64,000 bases of DNA from Metabacillus malikii. GTDB lineage: Bacteria > Bacillota > Bacilli > Bacillales > Bacillaceae. Within the stretch, counting starts at the first letter, position 1; each line of letters begins with the position of its first letter. The notes under the pieces are model-generated. The model made no database searches, was not told the DNA's origin, and worked only from the letters and a program-made list of their open reading frames with translations. A program made the position numbers and the translations under genes. Of the stretch, positions 9,244-18,241 are shown in pieces. The DNA is taken from assembly GCF_030813355.1 (NCBI RefSeq), contig NZ_JAUSUD010000001.1, positions 186,001-250,000 on the forward strand. Reading direction: 5' to 3'.

Positions 9244-11559
9244 GTGTTTCCTTTAAATTTTACTAAATACGAAATAAGTGAAGAGAATGGTCATACAAAG
9301 ATTATCTTACATGTTAACGTTCAATCTCATCAAAATGATCATACGGCTGAATTTAGTGCTGAATTGGGTACTGTGGAACAAGGGTTAAAAAAGAGAGCAA
9401 TTAACTATGTGCAAAAACAGTTACCAAAAATAAAAAAAGCAAGCATCCTAATAGTTGCAGGTGCAACAATTATAACAAGTTTCCCCATGAAAAAGGCAGA
9501 AGCTCATGAAGTAGAATTTAATATGTCATATCTTTATTTCGGTAATACACAATCATATGTAAAGCAGGTTGATAGTACAGAAGGTAATTTGAATTTAGTA
9601 TCACCTAGTTATTTTGACTTAAATCTTGATGGAACATTAAAAATTACTTCTCAATTTGACCCGGTTTTTGTAACAGAGATGCATAAGCGTGGTATTAAAG
9701 TAGTCCCTTTCTTAAGTAATCACTGGGATCGAAATCTAGGTCGTGCGGCGCTAACCAATAGAGAAAAACTTACAACACAAATAGCAGAATTTATTATGAA
9801 AAATAATTTAGATGGCGTACAGGTTGATATTGAAAATGTAACCGATATTGACAGGGACCAATATACAGACCTAGTCAAGCTTCTAAATGAAAAACTACCT
9901 AAAGAAAAAGAAGTTTCCGTTGCCGTTGCAGCAAATCCAAACGGTTGGACAAAAGGTTGGCATGGCTCTTATGATTACACAGAAATAGCGAAGCATTCAG
10001 ATTACCTAATGATTATGGCTTATGATGAAAGTTACACTGGTAGTCCAGAGGGTCCTGTTGCTAGTTACGACTGGGTAGAACGATCCATCCAATATGCCAT
10101 TAAGCAAGATGTACCTTCAAATAAGATTGTATTAGGCATTCCATTTTATGGTAGGTACTGGAAAGTTGGAGAAACATCAGGTGGTGTAGGAATTTCCAAT
10201 AATCGTGTAGATGAAATGATAGCAAGATATGGTGGCAAGGTAGAGTTTGACGAGAAAACTAAATCGCCAAAAGCAATTATTACCATTAAAGAAGGTGACC
10301 CTTCTACAACGATTGCAGGAAAGAAGTTAACACCTGGAACGTATCATATTTGGTTTGAAAATCATGAATCAATCCAAGCAAAGTTAACTCTGCTCCATAA
10401 ATATGAATTGAAAGGTACAGGAAGCTGGAGTTTAGGTCAAGAAAGTACATCAATATGGAAACATTACCGGACATGGTTATCACACGATGGAAAAGCAACG
10501 TCACCCCCATCAGAGCTTCAAACGGAACAAGTCGACAAAACGAAAACAAGTATAGCTACATATGTTGTAAAAGCAGGAGATTCTTTATGGAAAATTGCTC
10601 AAGAACATCACATGTCGATTAACCAACTTAAAGAATTGAACGAACTATCATCAGATATTGTTTATGTTGGACAAACTTTACAAGTTACTCAAAATGTTAC
10701 GAATGTACAGAAGCCTATTGTTAATGAACCAGCAGCACATACACCAGGTGCGATTTCTGCGCCGGCACAAGAAGCGGTTACTCCTAAGTCTGAGGTTAAA
10801 ACAACTCCGCCCCCACCTAAACATGCAACAACAGTTAAACCGACACCTGCTCCTAAAGTAACTATACTTAAATATGGATCAAAGGGAACTGCAGTAATTG
10901 ATTTACAAAATAAGTTGCGAACTACAGGAATTTATAAGGGGAAGTCACATGGTACATTTGATACAGCAACTAGAAATGCAGTCATAGCCTTTCAAAAAAA
11001 ATATAAGCTTAAAGCTGATGGAATCGCAGGTACTGCAACCATCAGTAAATTATCTGCAGTTACAAAACCGAAAGTTCAAACAAGTACAGTGAAAAAGTAT
11101 CCAACTTTAAAAATTGGCTCAAAGGGATCAGCCGTTGTGGATATGCAGAATAAACTAAAAACTGTTGGGATATATAAAGGCAAGTCACATGGAACATATG
11201 ACACTGCAACGAAAAATGCAGTCATAGCTTTTCAAAAAAAGTACAAACTGAAGGCCGATGGTATCGCTAACCCAACAATGTTGAGTAAACTAGATACAAC
11301 TGTTAAAAGTACACCAAAAAAGGCTGTTACAGTTGTAAAAAAAACATATCCGACATTAAGAGTTGGTTCAAAGGGTACAGCAGTTACTGATTTGCAAAAC
11401 AAATTAAGAAAAAGTGGCCAATACAAAGGTAAGTCGCACGGAAGATATGACAATGCAACAAAGAATGCGGTAATAGCTTTTCAAAAAAAATACAAATTAA
11501 AATCAGATGGCATAGCTGGTCCTGCAACGCACAGTAAGATAAATGCCATCATTAAATAA
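9244..11559 (+). CDS. GH18 glycosidase with LysM and three peptidoglycan-binding repeats
   Basis: Protein of about 771 residues from GTG 9244, chosen because AAGGTGG lies 8 bases upstream; an upstream TTG at 9190 has no ribosome site. An unusual N-terminal segment of about 75 residues precedes a hydrophobic stretch (ASILIVAGATIIT) followed by AEAHE, read here as an internal signal or anchor. The GH18 domain (about 95-425) has the catalytic motif DGVQVDIE. One LysM follows (YVVKAGDSLWKIA, about 440-485), then a Pro/Lys linker, then three PG_binding_1 repeats, each containing GKSHG and AVIAFQKKYKLK. It probably cleaves N-acetylglucosamine-containing polymer in the cell wall or spore cortex (YaaH/YdhD-like). 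The near-identical repeats suggest recent duplication. Confidence 0.88.
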   Translation: MFPLNFTKYEISEENGHTKIILHVNVQSHQNDHTAEFSAELGTVEQGLKKRAINYVQKQLPKIKKASILIVAGATIITSFPMKKAEAHEVEFNMSYLYFGNTQSYVKQVDSTEGNLNLVSPSYFDLNLDGTLKITSQFDPVFVTEMHKRGIKVVPFLSNHWDRNLGRAALTNREKLTTQIAEFIMKNNLDGVQVDIENVTDIDRDQYTDLVKLLNEKLPKEKEVSVAVAANPNGWTKGWHGSYDYTEIAKHSDYLMIMAYDESYTGSPEGPVASYDWVERSIQYAIKQDVPSNKIVLGIPFYGRYWKVGETSGGVGISNNRVDEMIARYGGKVEFDEKTKSPKAIITIKEGDPSTTIAGKKLTPGTYHIWFENHESIQAKLTLLHKYELKGTGSWSLGQESTSIWKHYRTWLSHDGKATSPPSELQTEQVDKTKTSIATYVVKAGDSLWKIAQEHHMSINQLKELNELSSDIVYVGQTLQVTQNVTNVQKPIVNEPAAHTPGAISAPAQEAVTPKSEVKTTPPPPKHATTVKPTPAPKVTILKYGSKGTAVIDLQNKLRTTGIYKGKSHGTFDTATRNAVIAFQKKYKLKADGIAGTATISKLSAVTKPKVQTSTVKKYPTLKIGSKGSAVVDMQNKLKTVGIYKGKSHGTYDTATKNAVIAFQKKYKLKADGIANPTMLSKLDTTVKSTPKKAVTVVKKTYPTLRVGSKGTAVTDLQNKLRKSGQYKGKSHGRYDNATKNAVIAFQKKYKLKSDGIAGPATHSKINAIIK

Positions 11560-11577
11560 AATTGGAGGAGTTTAATC

Positions 11578-12033
11578 GTGAAGAAATTGCTGTTTACAAT
11601 TGGGATACTAGCTATGTATATACTTTCTTTACATTCACCTTTATCAGCAATTGAAGCTGGAAAAAAGCAATTTTTTGAAGTCGGCTCAATTATTAATGAA
11701 CTGGAGAATGGTATATACTCAGTTCAAACAAAAGGAGAAAAACCAGGGGAAGGTATCGTTTATACGCCGGAAAACGGAACGTTTAATACCAAGCCTCAAT
11801 TCCAAGTTGAATTAAAAGGGAGTGGAGAAGTCCTTTTAAAAATCGAAGAGACAAATGCTCGAGGACAATTTATTAAGGAAGTTAGAGTAGAAAATATCAC
11901 CCTCACTGATGATTGGAAAACATATCATATTAACATAGACTTAGAAACGGAAACATCACAGATTGATTTCTTTGTTATTACTGAAACAAAAGAAAATACA
12001 CATTTTTCATTTAAAAATGTAGAACTGAATTAA
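11578..12033 (+). CDS. Secreted hypothetical protein
   Basis: Protein of 151 residues starting at GTG with TTGGAGGAG upstream. It has a clear signal peptide (KKLLFTIGILAMYILSLHSPLSAIEA, given here as a region at residues 2-27). The mature part is beta-rich and looks like a carbohydrate-binding or jelly-roll module (GSGEVLLKIEETNARGQF; DDWKTYHINIDLE). It lies 18 bases after the GH18 gene and is probably co-transcribed, so an accessory wall-binding role is reasonable. No family can be named with confidence. Confidence 0.75.
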   Translation: MKKLLFTIGILAMYILSLHSPLSAIEAGKKQFFEVGSIINELENGIYSVQTKGEKPGEGIVYTPENGTFNTKPQFQVELKGSGEVLLKIEETNARGQFIKEVRVENITLTDDWKTYHINIDLETETSQIDFFVITETKENTHFSFKNVELN

Positions 12034-12034
12034 T

Positions 12035-12071
12035 AAAGCGGGGGCTTTTGCTTAAAGTCACCCGCTTTTCT
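12035..12071 (+). terminator. Terminator after the GH18 operon
   Basis: AAAGCGGG and CCCGCTTTT arms flank a loop of about 17 bases and are followed by a T-rich tract. Confidence 0.7.
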
Positions 12072-12254
12072 TATTGTAGCTTACGAATGATTTTTGGTAG
12101 GCAAAATTCACTTAGAGAGGAAAGGTATAGGAAAACACTGTACCAGGTATTAGTACTACTTGAATGCTTATTAAAATCAACGAATAGAAAAAAGCTTCTA
12201 GATTTTTAAATATTTCTATTAATTTAGTAATGAAAAATAATTTAATAGATTTAA

Positions 12255-12281
12255 TGAAACTATTTCGAGAATAGAATCGTA
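12255..12281 (+). promoter_or_regulatory. Sigma-W-type promoter of ydbST
   Basis: TGAAAC (12255-12260) and CGTA (12278-12281) with 17 bases between them match the extracytoplasmic-function sigma-W consensus (TGAAAC, 16-17 bases, CGTA). It lies 50 bases upstream of ydbS. In B. subtilis ydbST belongs to the sigma-W regulon, which supports the assignment. Confidence 0.7.
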
Positions 12282-12331
12282 TGTAAAATATAGCTAATTA
12301 CAATTAGATTCGTTATCGAAGGAAGGGTAGC

Positions 12332-12823
12332 ATGGAAACAATGATTAGTTCACCAAAACGAAAATTATCTAAAGATGCAGTCAAAGTTTGGATAATGAAA
12401 GATTTCATTACCGATATTATTGGGCTTATCGTATTAGCAGTATTATTCTTTTTAGATTACTTGTTTACTTGGCCGTACTGGATAGAATGGATTATCATCG
12501 GTTTTATTATATTAAGTTTATTGTCCCCAGTTTGGTCAATCATTCGTTCTAATTTGTTATATAAAAACTGGCGCTATGATATCGATGAGGAGTTTCTGAA
12601 GTTAAGATTTGGGTCTCTAATTGAAGAACATCAGCTTGTCCCGATGACAAAAGTTCAGTCTGTCACAACTAGCCAAGGACCTTTATATCGTAGGTATGGG
12701 CTATACATATTAAAGATTGAAACAATGGGATCAATCCATACAATTCCTGGATTGTCTAAACAAGTTGCCTTTGATTTAAGGAATACAATCGCACATTATG
12801 CAAAAATAAAGGAAGTAGAATAA
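12332..12823 (+). CDS. ydbS: YdbS-like membrane PH-domain protein
   Basis: Protein of 163 residues with two membrane segments (about 30-45 and 50-70) and then one bacterial PH (bPH2) domain, seen in RYDIDEEFLKLRFG and PMTKVQSVTTSQGPLYRRYGL. Size, topology and the directly adjacent ydbT match the B. subtilis pair. YdbST is associated with resistance to antimicrobial compounds in B. subtilis (from memory). GAAGGAAGGG precedes the ATG. Confidence 0.88.
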   Translation: METMISSPKRKLSKDAVKVWIMKDFITDIIGLIVLAVLFFLDYLFTWPYWIEWIIIGFIILSLLSPVWSIIRSNLLYKNWRYDIDEEFLKLRFGSLIEEHQLVPMTKVQSVTTSQGPLYRRYGLYILKIETMGSIHTIPGLSKQVAFDLRNTIAHYAKIKEVE

Positions 12824-12824
12824 T

Positions 12825-14324
12825 ATGAAAGCTAAAACCTATCATCCGATGGTCATTCTCCTAGAGTTATCGAAATTAGCACGAAATGCAGTCTTTTTTG
12901 GATTTCTCTTATTTGTCATTCAACGAGAAGCAACTTCATTATGGGTTAAATACGGAAGAATTGCATTTTTTGTCGTATTGATTATTTCAATCTGTTCAAT
13001 TTTTTTACGATGGCTTACTAGTAAATATGAAATAAATGATCATTCGTTTCATCTTTATAAAGGAATTTTTACTAAATCAAAGCAAACCGTTCCGTTTAGT
13101 AAAATCCACAATGTTAGCCGACATACAACATTTTTCCATAAAATGTTTCGATTAACCTCAATTCGTTTTGAAACGAGTACAACTGAAGAAGATACAGATG
13201 TCATTTTTAAAGTCATAACATATGATGAAGCTGATGTCCTAGAAAAAATTGCGTCTACTCAATCTATTGAAGATACAGAAGTTACAGATAATGATGATAG
13301 TGAAGGAATTTTAAATAGGAGTGAGCAACGTAAGGTTCATTTTTCTCCTACAAAAAAGGAGTTAATGAGAGCAGCATTTACTTCATTTAGTTTTATATTT
13401 TTTATACCAGTGATTGCGTCAATTTATACTAAGGTAGATGACATGTTTCATATCGAAAGAGAAGCAGAAGGGCTAGTTTCTACTATTTTAGACTCGTGGT
13501 TGTTAATGTTAATTGTCTTTGTCATTTTTATTGCTTGTTCAATTATCTTTGGCATCATAAGAACCTATCTGAAATACGGGAAATATGAAATTTCATCGGA
13601 TCAGGAACGAATATACATAAAAAGAGGGGTACTAGAAGAAGCAACATTTTCAATTTTAAAGGAAAAAGTTCAAGCAATTGAAGTGAAACAAACATTGTTA
13701 AAGCGAATTCTCGGTTTAGCAGAGGTGAAACTGACAAGTGTCGGAAGCTTTAGTATCGGAGAAGAAAAATTAAATAGTAATTCTCTATATCCATTTTTAC
13801 CTGTTAAACGGGCTTATAGTTTAATAACAGAGTTATTGCCTACTTATACAGTAGCTGAACAGATGAAGCACCTACCTAAAAAATCACTTTGGGTGAAACT
13901 ATTTAAACCAAGTTGGATATGGCTTCTAGCAACGGCAGCTTTATTTTACTTTAAACCGATTTTATTAGATATAAAGTTTACATGGGCATTTAGTTCAGCG
14001 CTTTTACTGTTGTTTATTGTAACGATTCGAATTCTTGATTATTATCATACTGCGTATATACTAAATGATGAATTTGTACAATTTAAAAGTGGTAGTTTAA
14101 CAACAACATTGTTTATATCTAAACGTAGTAAAATTATTGAAGTTGAGGTGATTCGGAATCCTATTCAAAAGTACTTGGGACTTGCGACAATTGGAACTGC
14201 TAATCGTGCAAATCCAATCCATTATACGAATATTAACGATGTTCCGATTGAAGTCGGAAAGACATTTTATCAATGGTATTTGAACCGCCGTGTTGAGGTG
14301 GAGATTGACAAAAACCATACATGA
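12825..14324 (+). CDS. ydbT: YdbT-like membrane PH-domain protein
   Basis: Protein of 499 residues, one base after ydbS and clearly translated together with it. It has three repeated units of paired membrane helices plus a bPH2 domain: about 15-140, 185-335 and 355-490. Each has the typical KYEI.../FSKIHNVSR-like motif (second copy LKEKVQAIEVKQTLLKRILGLA, described by region 285-305). A linker of Asp/Glu-rich sequence (about 150-165) separates the first and second units. It acts at the membrane and presumably forms a complex with YdbS. Confidence 0.88.
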   Translation: MKAKTYHPMVILLELSKLARNAVFFGFLLFVIQREATSLWVKYGRIAFFVVLIISICSIFLRWLTSKYEINDHSFHLYKGIFTKSKQTVPFSKIHNVSRHTTFFHKMFRLTSIRFETSTTEEDTDVIFKVITYDEADVLEKIASTQSIEDTEVTDNDDSEGILNRSEQRKVHFSPTKKELMRAAFTSFSFIFFIPVIASIYTKVDDMFHIEREAEGLVSTILDSWLLMLIVFVIFIACSIIFGIIRTYLKYGKYEISSDQERIYIKRGVLEEATFSILKEKVQAIEVKQTLLKRILGLAEVKLTSVGSFSIGEEKLNSNSLYPFLPVKRAYSLITELLPTYTVAEQMKHLPKKSLWVKLFKPSWIWLLATAALFYFKPILLDIKFTWAFSSALLLLFIVTIRILDYYHTAYILNDEFVQFKSGSLTTTLFISKRSKIIEVEVIRNPIQKYLGLATIGTANRANPIHYTNINDVPIEVGKTFYQWYLNRRVEVEIDKNHT

Positions 14325-14554
14325 TTATCACGAGAATGTTGAAATAGATTCTTCAAGCAAAGTAATACACATAGATCCGACAGCATGGAATGAATTCAAC
14401 TGCAAATATAATTTTAATGAGAAATAATAAAAAAATATTGATAAACGATATGCAATTTCATATCATGAAATAAACAAATATTATGTTGTTAAAAACGGTG
14501 CTAATCTTGGTTTTGGTGGCTATATGAGGTCTTTATCTCTTCGGGTTACCGTAA
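14325..14554. other. Intergenic, no intact gene
   Basis: About 230 AT-rich bases after ydbT. I see no terminator of convincing strength and no intact reading frame. Together with the next entry this may be a decayed gene. Confidence 0.4.
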
Positions 14555-14677
14555 ATAGCTAACATAGTCGCGGAACAAAACCCAGAGTACAGCTACTTAA
14601 AACTGCCTGTTTCACTTGGTTTGGATTTATCAGTCATACCATTGTTAATTGTAATATATCAAGCTTTTAGTTATTGA
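14555..14677 (+). pseudogene. Possible remnant of a small membrane protein
   Basis: This frame is open for about 40 codons without a plausible start and ends at TGA 14675-14677. It reads like the C-terminus of a membrane protein: an acidic segment, YSYLKLPVSLGLDLS, then VIPLLIVIYQAF. A neighbouring frame just upstream also gives a protein-like stretch ending at TAA 14560-14562. The pattern of a protein-like tail without a head suggests decay. The family is not recognised. Confidence 0.3.
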
Positions 14678-14722
14678 TTATTTGACACCATATTTACATT
14701 GAAATGAGGGGAGAGAAGTCTT

Positions 14723-15277
14723 ATTGTTACAAATTTATATTTTGTCAGGCATGCACATTCAATCTATACAGCCGATGAATACAATAGACCATTATCCGAA
14801 CAAGGATTAATAGATACAGAACAGGTAACGAACATTCTAAAAGGCTGCATGATAAATCACGTTATCTCAAGTCCCTATAAACGAGCAAAACAAACGGTCG
14901 AGGGAATTGCTGATTATATAGGACAAGAGATAGTCACTGTAGAAGACTTAAAAGAACGTGTGTTATCAAATAAACCGATTAGAAATTTTCAAGAGGCTAT
15001 TTCGAAGCTTTGGGAAAATGACAGCTATTCGTGGGATGGTGGTGAATCAAATCTTGATGCCCAAAAACGGGCTGTATCTGCAGTACAAGACATTCTACAA
15101 ACATATGAAGACAATAATATCGTAATTGGAAGCCATGGCAATATAATGGTGCTTATTATGAATTTTTTTGATGCAAAATATGATTTTGAGTTTTGGAGGC
15201 AGCTTAGCATGCCTGATATTTATCAATTAAGTTTTAGTGAGCATCAATTATTCTCTGTTAAACGATTATGGAACTAA
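14723..15277 (+). CDS. Histidine phosphatase-family protein with apparent ATT start
   Basis: The catalytic RHG-type motif (NLYFVRHAHS) lies upstream of the first ATG, so the gene must start earlier. The in-frame stop at 14705-14707 leaves only about 15 codons, none of them ATG, GTG, TTG or CTG that fit. ATT at 14723, with GAGGGGAGAG about 9 bases upstream, is the best start and gives 184 residues. Other family marks are SSPYKRAKQT and the second catalytic His in IGSHGNIM. These proteins are phosphoglycerate-mutase-like phosphatases with small phosphorylated substrates. The substrate cannot be told. Either ATT is a real rare start, or an ATG has mutated or been misread. Confidence 0.82.
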   Translation: MVTNLYFVRHAHSIYTADEYNRPLSEQGLIDTEQVTNILKGCMINHVISSPYKRAKQTVEGIADYIGQEIVTVEDLKERVLSNKPIRNFQEAISKLWENDSYSWDGGESNLDAQKRAVSAVQDILQTYEDNNIVIGSHGNIMVLIMNFFDAKYDFEFWRQLSMPDIYQLSFSEHQLFSVKRLWN

Positions 15278-15560
15278 AAAAGAGTTGCTTGAAGGATGAA
15301 GAGAGTTTTTAAGAAGAGGGCAGCTTATATAATAAAGATTAAGCATCATTAACTAGTTGATGCCTATTCATAATAGTTTATTTTCATAAACCTTTTAATA
15401 ACTGGTTTAGAAAACATAAATATAGATATAGGAATCGATTAGCAAAATCCACAAAGAAATAAGTGGTATATATCTATACAAAGGTTTGCCCCCTCAACAA
15501 ATGAATGATTTAAAACCGAGAATATGTGTTTGTTGAAGGGACTAGATAGCTTAAAGAGGT
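15278..15560. other. Intergenic, no gene seen
   Basis: About 280 AT-rich bases between convergent genes. No long frame and no strong hairpin with a T-tract are visible before the tandem repeat. Confidence 0.5.
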
Positions 15561-15617
15561 ACGAAAGATTATTTATTACACGAAAGATTATTTATTACAC
15601 GAAAGATTATTTACTAC
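15561..15617. repeat. 19-bp unit in three tandem copies at the 3' end of the aminotransferase gene
   Basis: Units start at 15561, 15580 and 15599. The first two are identical (ACGAAAGATTATTTATTAC) and the third differs at one base. The third copy contains the stop codon of the minus-strand aminotransferase, so the repeat grew outward from the gene's end. Confidence 0.9.
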
Positions 15618-16896
15618 TTTGTAGTAGTTTATTAATACTAGCGATTTGTATGCAAACACATAGGACATCCATAGCCGTTTCCAACTCTGATAAAGTAGGA
15701 TAAGTTGGGGCAATACGAATATTTCGATCGTTAGGATCCTTTCCATATGGAAATGTAGCACCTGCGTTTGTTAGTGTGACCCCTGCTTCTTTTGCAAGTT
15801 GAACGACGTTTTTTGCACAACCGTCCATAGTATTTAAGCTAATAAAATAACCGCCTTTAGGTTTACTCCATGTTGCAATGTCTAAGGTTGCTAAATTTGT
15901 TTGTAATATTTGTAATACTAAATCAAATTTCGGTTTGATAAGTTCGGCATGTCTTTTCATGTGATGGTGGATACCATCAATCGTTTGAAAGTATCGCACA
16001 TGCCGTAATTGGTTGAGTTTGTCAGGACCGATCGATTGAAAGGCTAGCTGCTGTTTCACAAATTGAATGTTGTCCTCGCTAGCCGCCATTACAGCAACAC
16101 CAGATCCTGGAAAAGTGATTTTTGATGTGGATGCAAAGATAAACACTCTGTTTGGATTTCCTGCTTTTTGACAAGTCTCAAGGATATCTTTTAATTGAGC
16201 ATGTTCATCTGTTAAATGATGAATCGTATAAGCATCATCCCAGAAGATTTTAAAGTCCGGTGCTTTTGTTTTCATATTTGCAAGCCTGTCAACAACTTCG
16301 TCACTATACGTTGTTCCTTCGGGATTACTATATTTCGGAACACACCAAATTCCTTTTATAGACGGATCCTTGCTTACTAATTCTTCGACTTGGTTCATAT
16401 TTGGACCATCCGATAACATATCGATTGTAATCATTTCTATATTCAATGATTCACAAATGGCAAAGTGTCGATCGTATCCAGGACTAGGACATAGGAATTT
16501 TACTTTTTCTAGTTTGTGCCATGGCTCAATACTGTCAACTACACCATGAAGCAGTGCACGGGTTATTGTGTCATGCATCATTGTGAGGCTTGAATTTCCT
16601 CCAACAATTACTTGTTTAGGATCGACATGTAATAAATCAGCAAACAGTTTTTTTGCTTCTTGTATACCGTCAATTACTCCGTAGTTACGTACGTCAATGT
16701 TTTCCTCGACTTTTAATGTTTCGCTTGAATTCAAGATATCCAATAAACCTAGAGACAAGTCTAATTGTGCTGGAGCAGGTTTTCCACGTGACATATCTAG
16801 TGATAATTTTTCAGCTTTGAATTTTTCATATTTTTTCTCTAATTCGTCTTTTAATGCTCTTAGCTGTTCATGTGTAAACTGACTATATTGAACCAA
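15607..16896 (-). CDS. Aspartate aminotransferase, type Ic
   Basis: Pyridoxal-phosphate enzyme of 429 residues, start TTG with GAGGAGG 6-7 bases upstream. Conserved parts are LDMSRGKPAP near 35, NYGVIDGI, GGNSSLTMMHDT, CPSPGYDRHF, CVPKYSNPEG, the cofactor-binding DDAY, and Lys in FASTSKITFPGSG near 258. This is the type Ic subgroup first described structurally from Corynebacterium AspT-like enzymes. The expected reaction is aspartate plus 2-oxoglutarate to oxaloacetate plus glutamate. The gene is monocistronic and divergent from the next one. Confidence 0.9.
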   Translation of the reverse strand: MVQYSQFTHEQLRALKDELEKKYEKFKAEKLSLDMSRGKPAPAQLDLSLGLLDILNSSETLKVEENIDVRNYGVIDGIQEAKKLFADLLHVDPKQVIVGGNSSLTMMHDTITRALLHGVVDSIEPWHKLEKVKFLCPSPGYDRHFAICESLNIEMITIDMLSDGPNMNQVEELVSKDPSIKGIWCVPKYSNPEGTTYSDEVVDRLANMKTKAPDFKIFWDDAYTIHHLTDEHAQLKDILETCQKAGNPNRVFIFASTSKITFPGSGVAVMAASEDNIQFVKQQLAFQSIGPDKLNQLRHVRYFQTIDGIHHHMKRHAELIKPKFDLVLQILQTNLATLDIATWSKPKGGYFISLNTMDGCAKNVVQLAKEAGVTLTNAGATFPYGKDPNDRNIRIAPTYPTLSELETAMDVLCVCIQIASINKLLQSSK

Positions 16897-17058
16897 GTTA
16901 ATGCCTCCTCATATCTGTTTATTAATTGATTCGACAAAATTTGATTTATTCCTTTAAAATAGCAGTCTACTTGTATGAAAAGATGTCATACAAACTGTCA
17001 AGAGAAATATGTGTTTGTATAAAGCAATAAGGGATTTGGATAGAAAGGGTGGGGGGAA

Positions 17059-17508
17059 ATGCCAAAAAGTAAACAGAGAAAGAAAAAAGGTCGCCCAGGT
17101 TTAACGGAACAACAGAAAAGGGAGCATATTAAAAACAAAATGAAAGTAAGGAGAAAAGAATCTACATATTCGATCGTTTCCTTTTCTCTCATACTATTAT
17201 ATGTTTCATTAGAGACATTTGCTTACGACTTGTTTGAACATTACAACTGGAATGTTGCGATTTTAGATTCTATCTATTTAATATTGGAAATTATACTCAT
17301 AGTTGTGCTATTCGGGATCGGTTGTATATTTGTTTGGGTTATAAATTTTTTTACGAAAGAATACAAAAAGAACCATCAGCGTAAAAAGACACCTATAAAA
17401 AGCTTTGCCGCGTTTCTCTTTATTATTGCGATTGCATTCACGGCAGGTTTCTTCTTTTTTACTACAAGCATCAATTGGGCTAAATCATTATTTTCGTACT
17501 ATTTTTAA
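17059..17508 (+). CDS. Hypothetical membrane protein with a basic N-terminus
   Basis: Protein of 149 residues. The first 35 are extremely basic (KSKQRKKKGRPG and KNKMKVRRK). Three to four hydrophobic helices follow (about 38-60, 72-98, 115-135). GGTGGGG precedes the ATG. I do not recognise a family. The positive N-terminus would stay in the cytoplasm by the positive-inside rule. Confidence 0.7.
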   Translation: MPKSKQRKKKGRPGLTEQQKREHIKNKMKVRRKESTYSIVSFSLILLYVSLETFAYDLFEHYNWNVAILDSIYLILEIILIVVLFGIGCIFVWVINFFTKEYKKNHQRKKTPIKSFAAFLFIIAIAFTAGFFFFTTSINWAKSLFSYYF

Positions 17509-17699
17509 CAGTTTATTCTCGCATTCATGGCTATACTTTATTCCTGCATAGGTGTATAAAGTGAATTTTTTACTAAGAAATTCATGGAGATAACAATTGG
17601 TATCATGGCTAGAGGCTTCAGAAAATAACACTGCGAAAGTAAGGATATGGTAATATAAAGTTACAGTAGTTCAATATGTAACGTTAGGTGTGAGTAAGT

Positions 17700-18176
17700 A
17701 TGGATGCAACATTTCATTTAGAAAAGGCCGTTTTTAATTACCGGGTTGCAGCAGTTATCATAGAGAATGGACATGTGCTTTTACATCGTCAAGTGCATGA
17801 CAAGCACTGGGCATTACCGGGTGGAAGGGTTAAGGTTTTAGAGGATTCGCAAACTGCTATAAAAAGAGAACTCGTTGAAGAATTAGGGATTGAAAGTAAT
17901 AGCGAACGTCTTTTATGGATAACTGAAAACTTTTTTACGTACGCAGGCAAGCCGTTTCATGAGATTGGCTTTTATTATCACATCAACTCCAGTAATGAGG
18001 AGGTTGAATTTCGTACCGAGATATTTAATGGTTTTGAAGGCGAGCATTTACAATATAAATGGATGCCAATTAGAGAGCTCCATACGATAAAATTATATCC
18101 ACAATTTTTAACGACAGAGCTAAACGAACTACCTGCGACACCAAAACATATAATCTGCTCGACATACCAAATTTAA
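17700..18176 (+). CDS. NUDIX hydrolase
   Basis: Protein of 158 residues with a complete Nudix box: GGRVKVLEDSQTAIKREL continuing into VEELGI (G-x5-E-x7-REL-x-EELGI, about 42-64). This hydrolyses a nucleoside diphosphate linked to another group using Mg2+. The substrate is not determinable. The start is ATG after a weak ribosome site (TTAGGTGTGAG). Confidence 0.88.
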   Translation: MDATFHLEKAVFNYRVAAVIIENGHVLLHRQVHDKHWALPGGRVKVLEDSQTAIKRELVEELGIESNSERLLWITENFFTYAGKPFHEIGFYYHINSSNEEVEFRTEIFNGFEGEHLQYKWMPIRELHTIKLYPQFLTTELNELPATPKHIICSTYQI

Positions 18177-18241
18177 AGTACATAATGAATTTGTATAGAT
18201 ATAATTAGATGTATCAATTTGATAAATCAGGAGGTTAGTTT

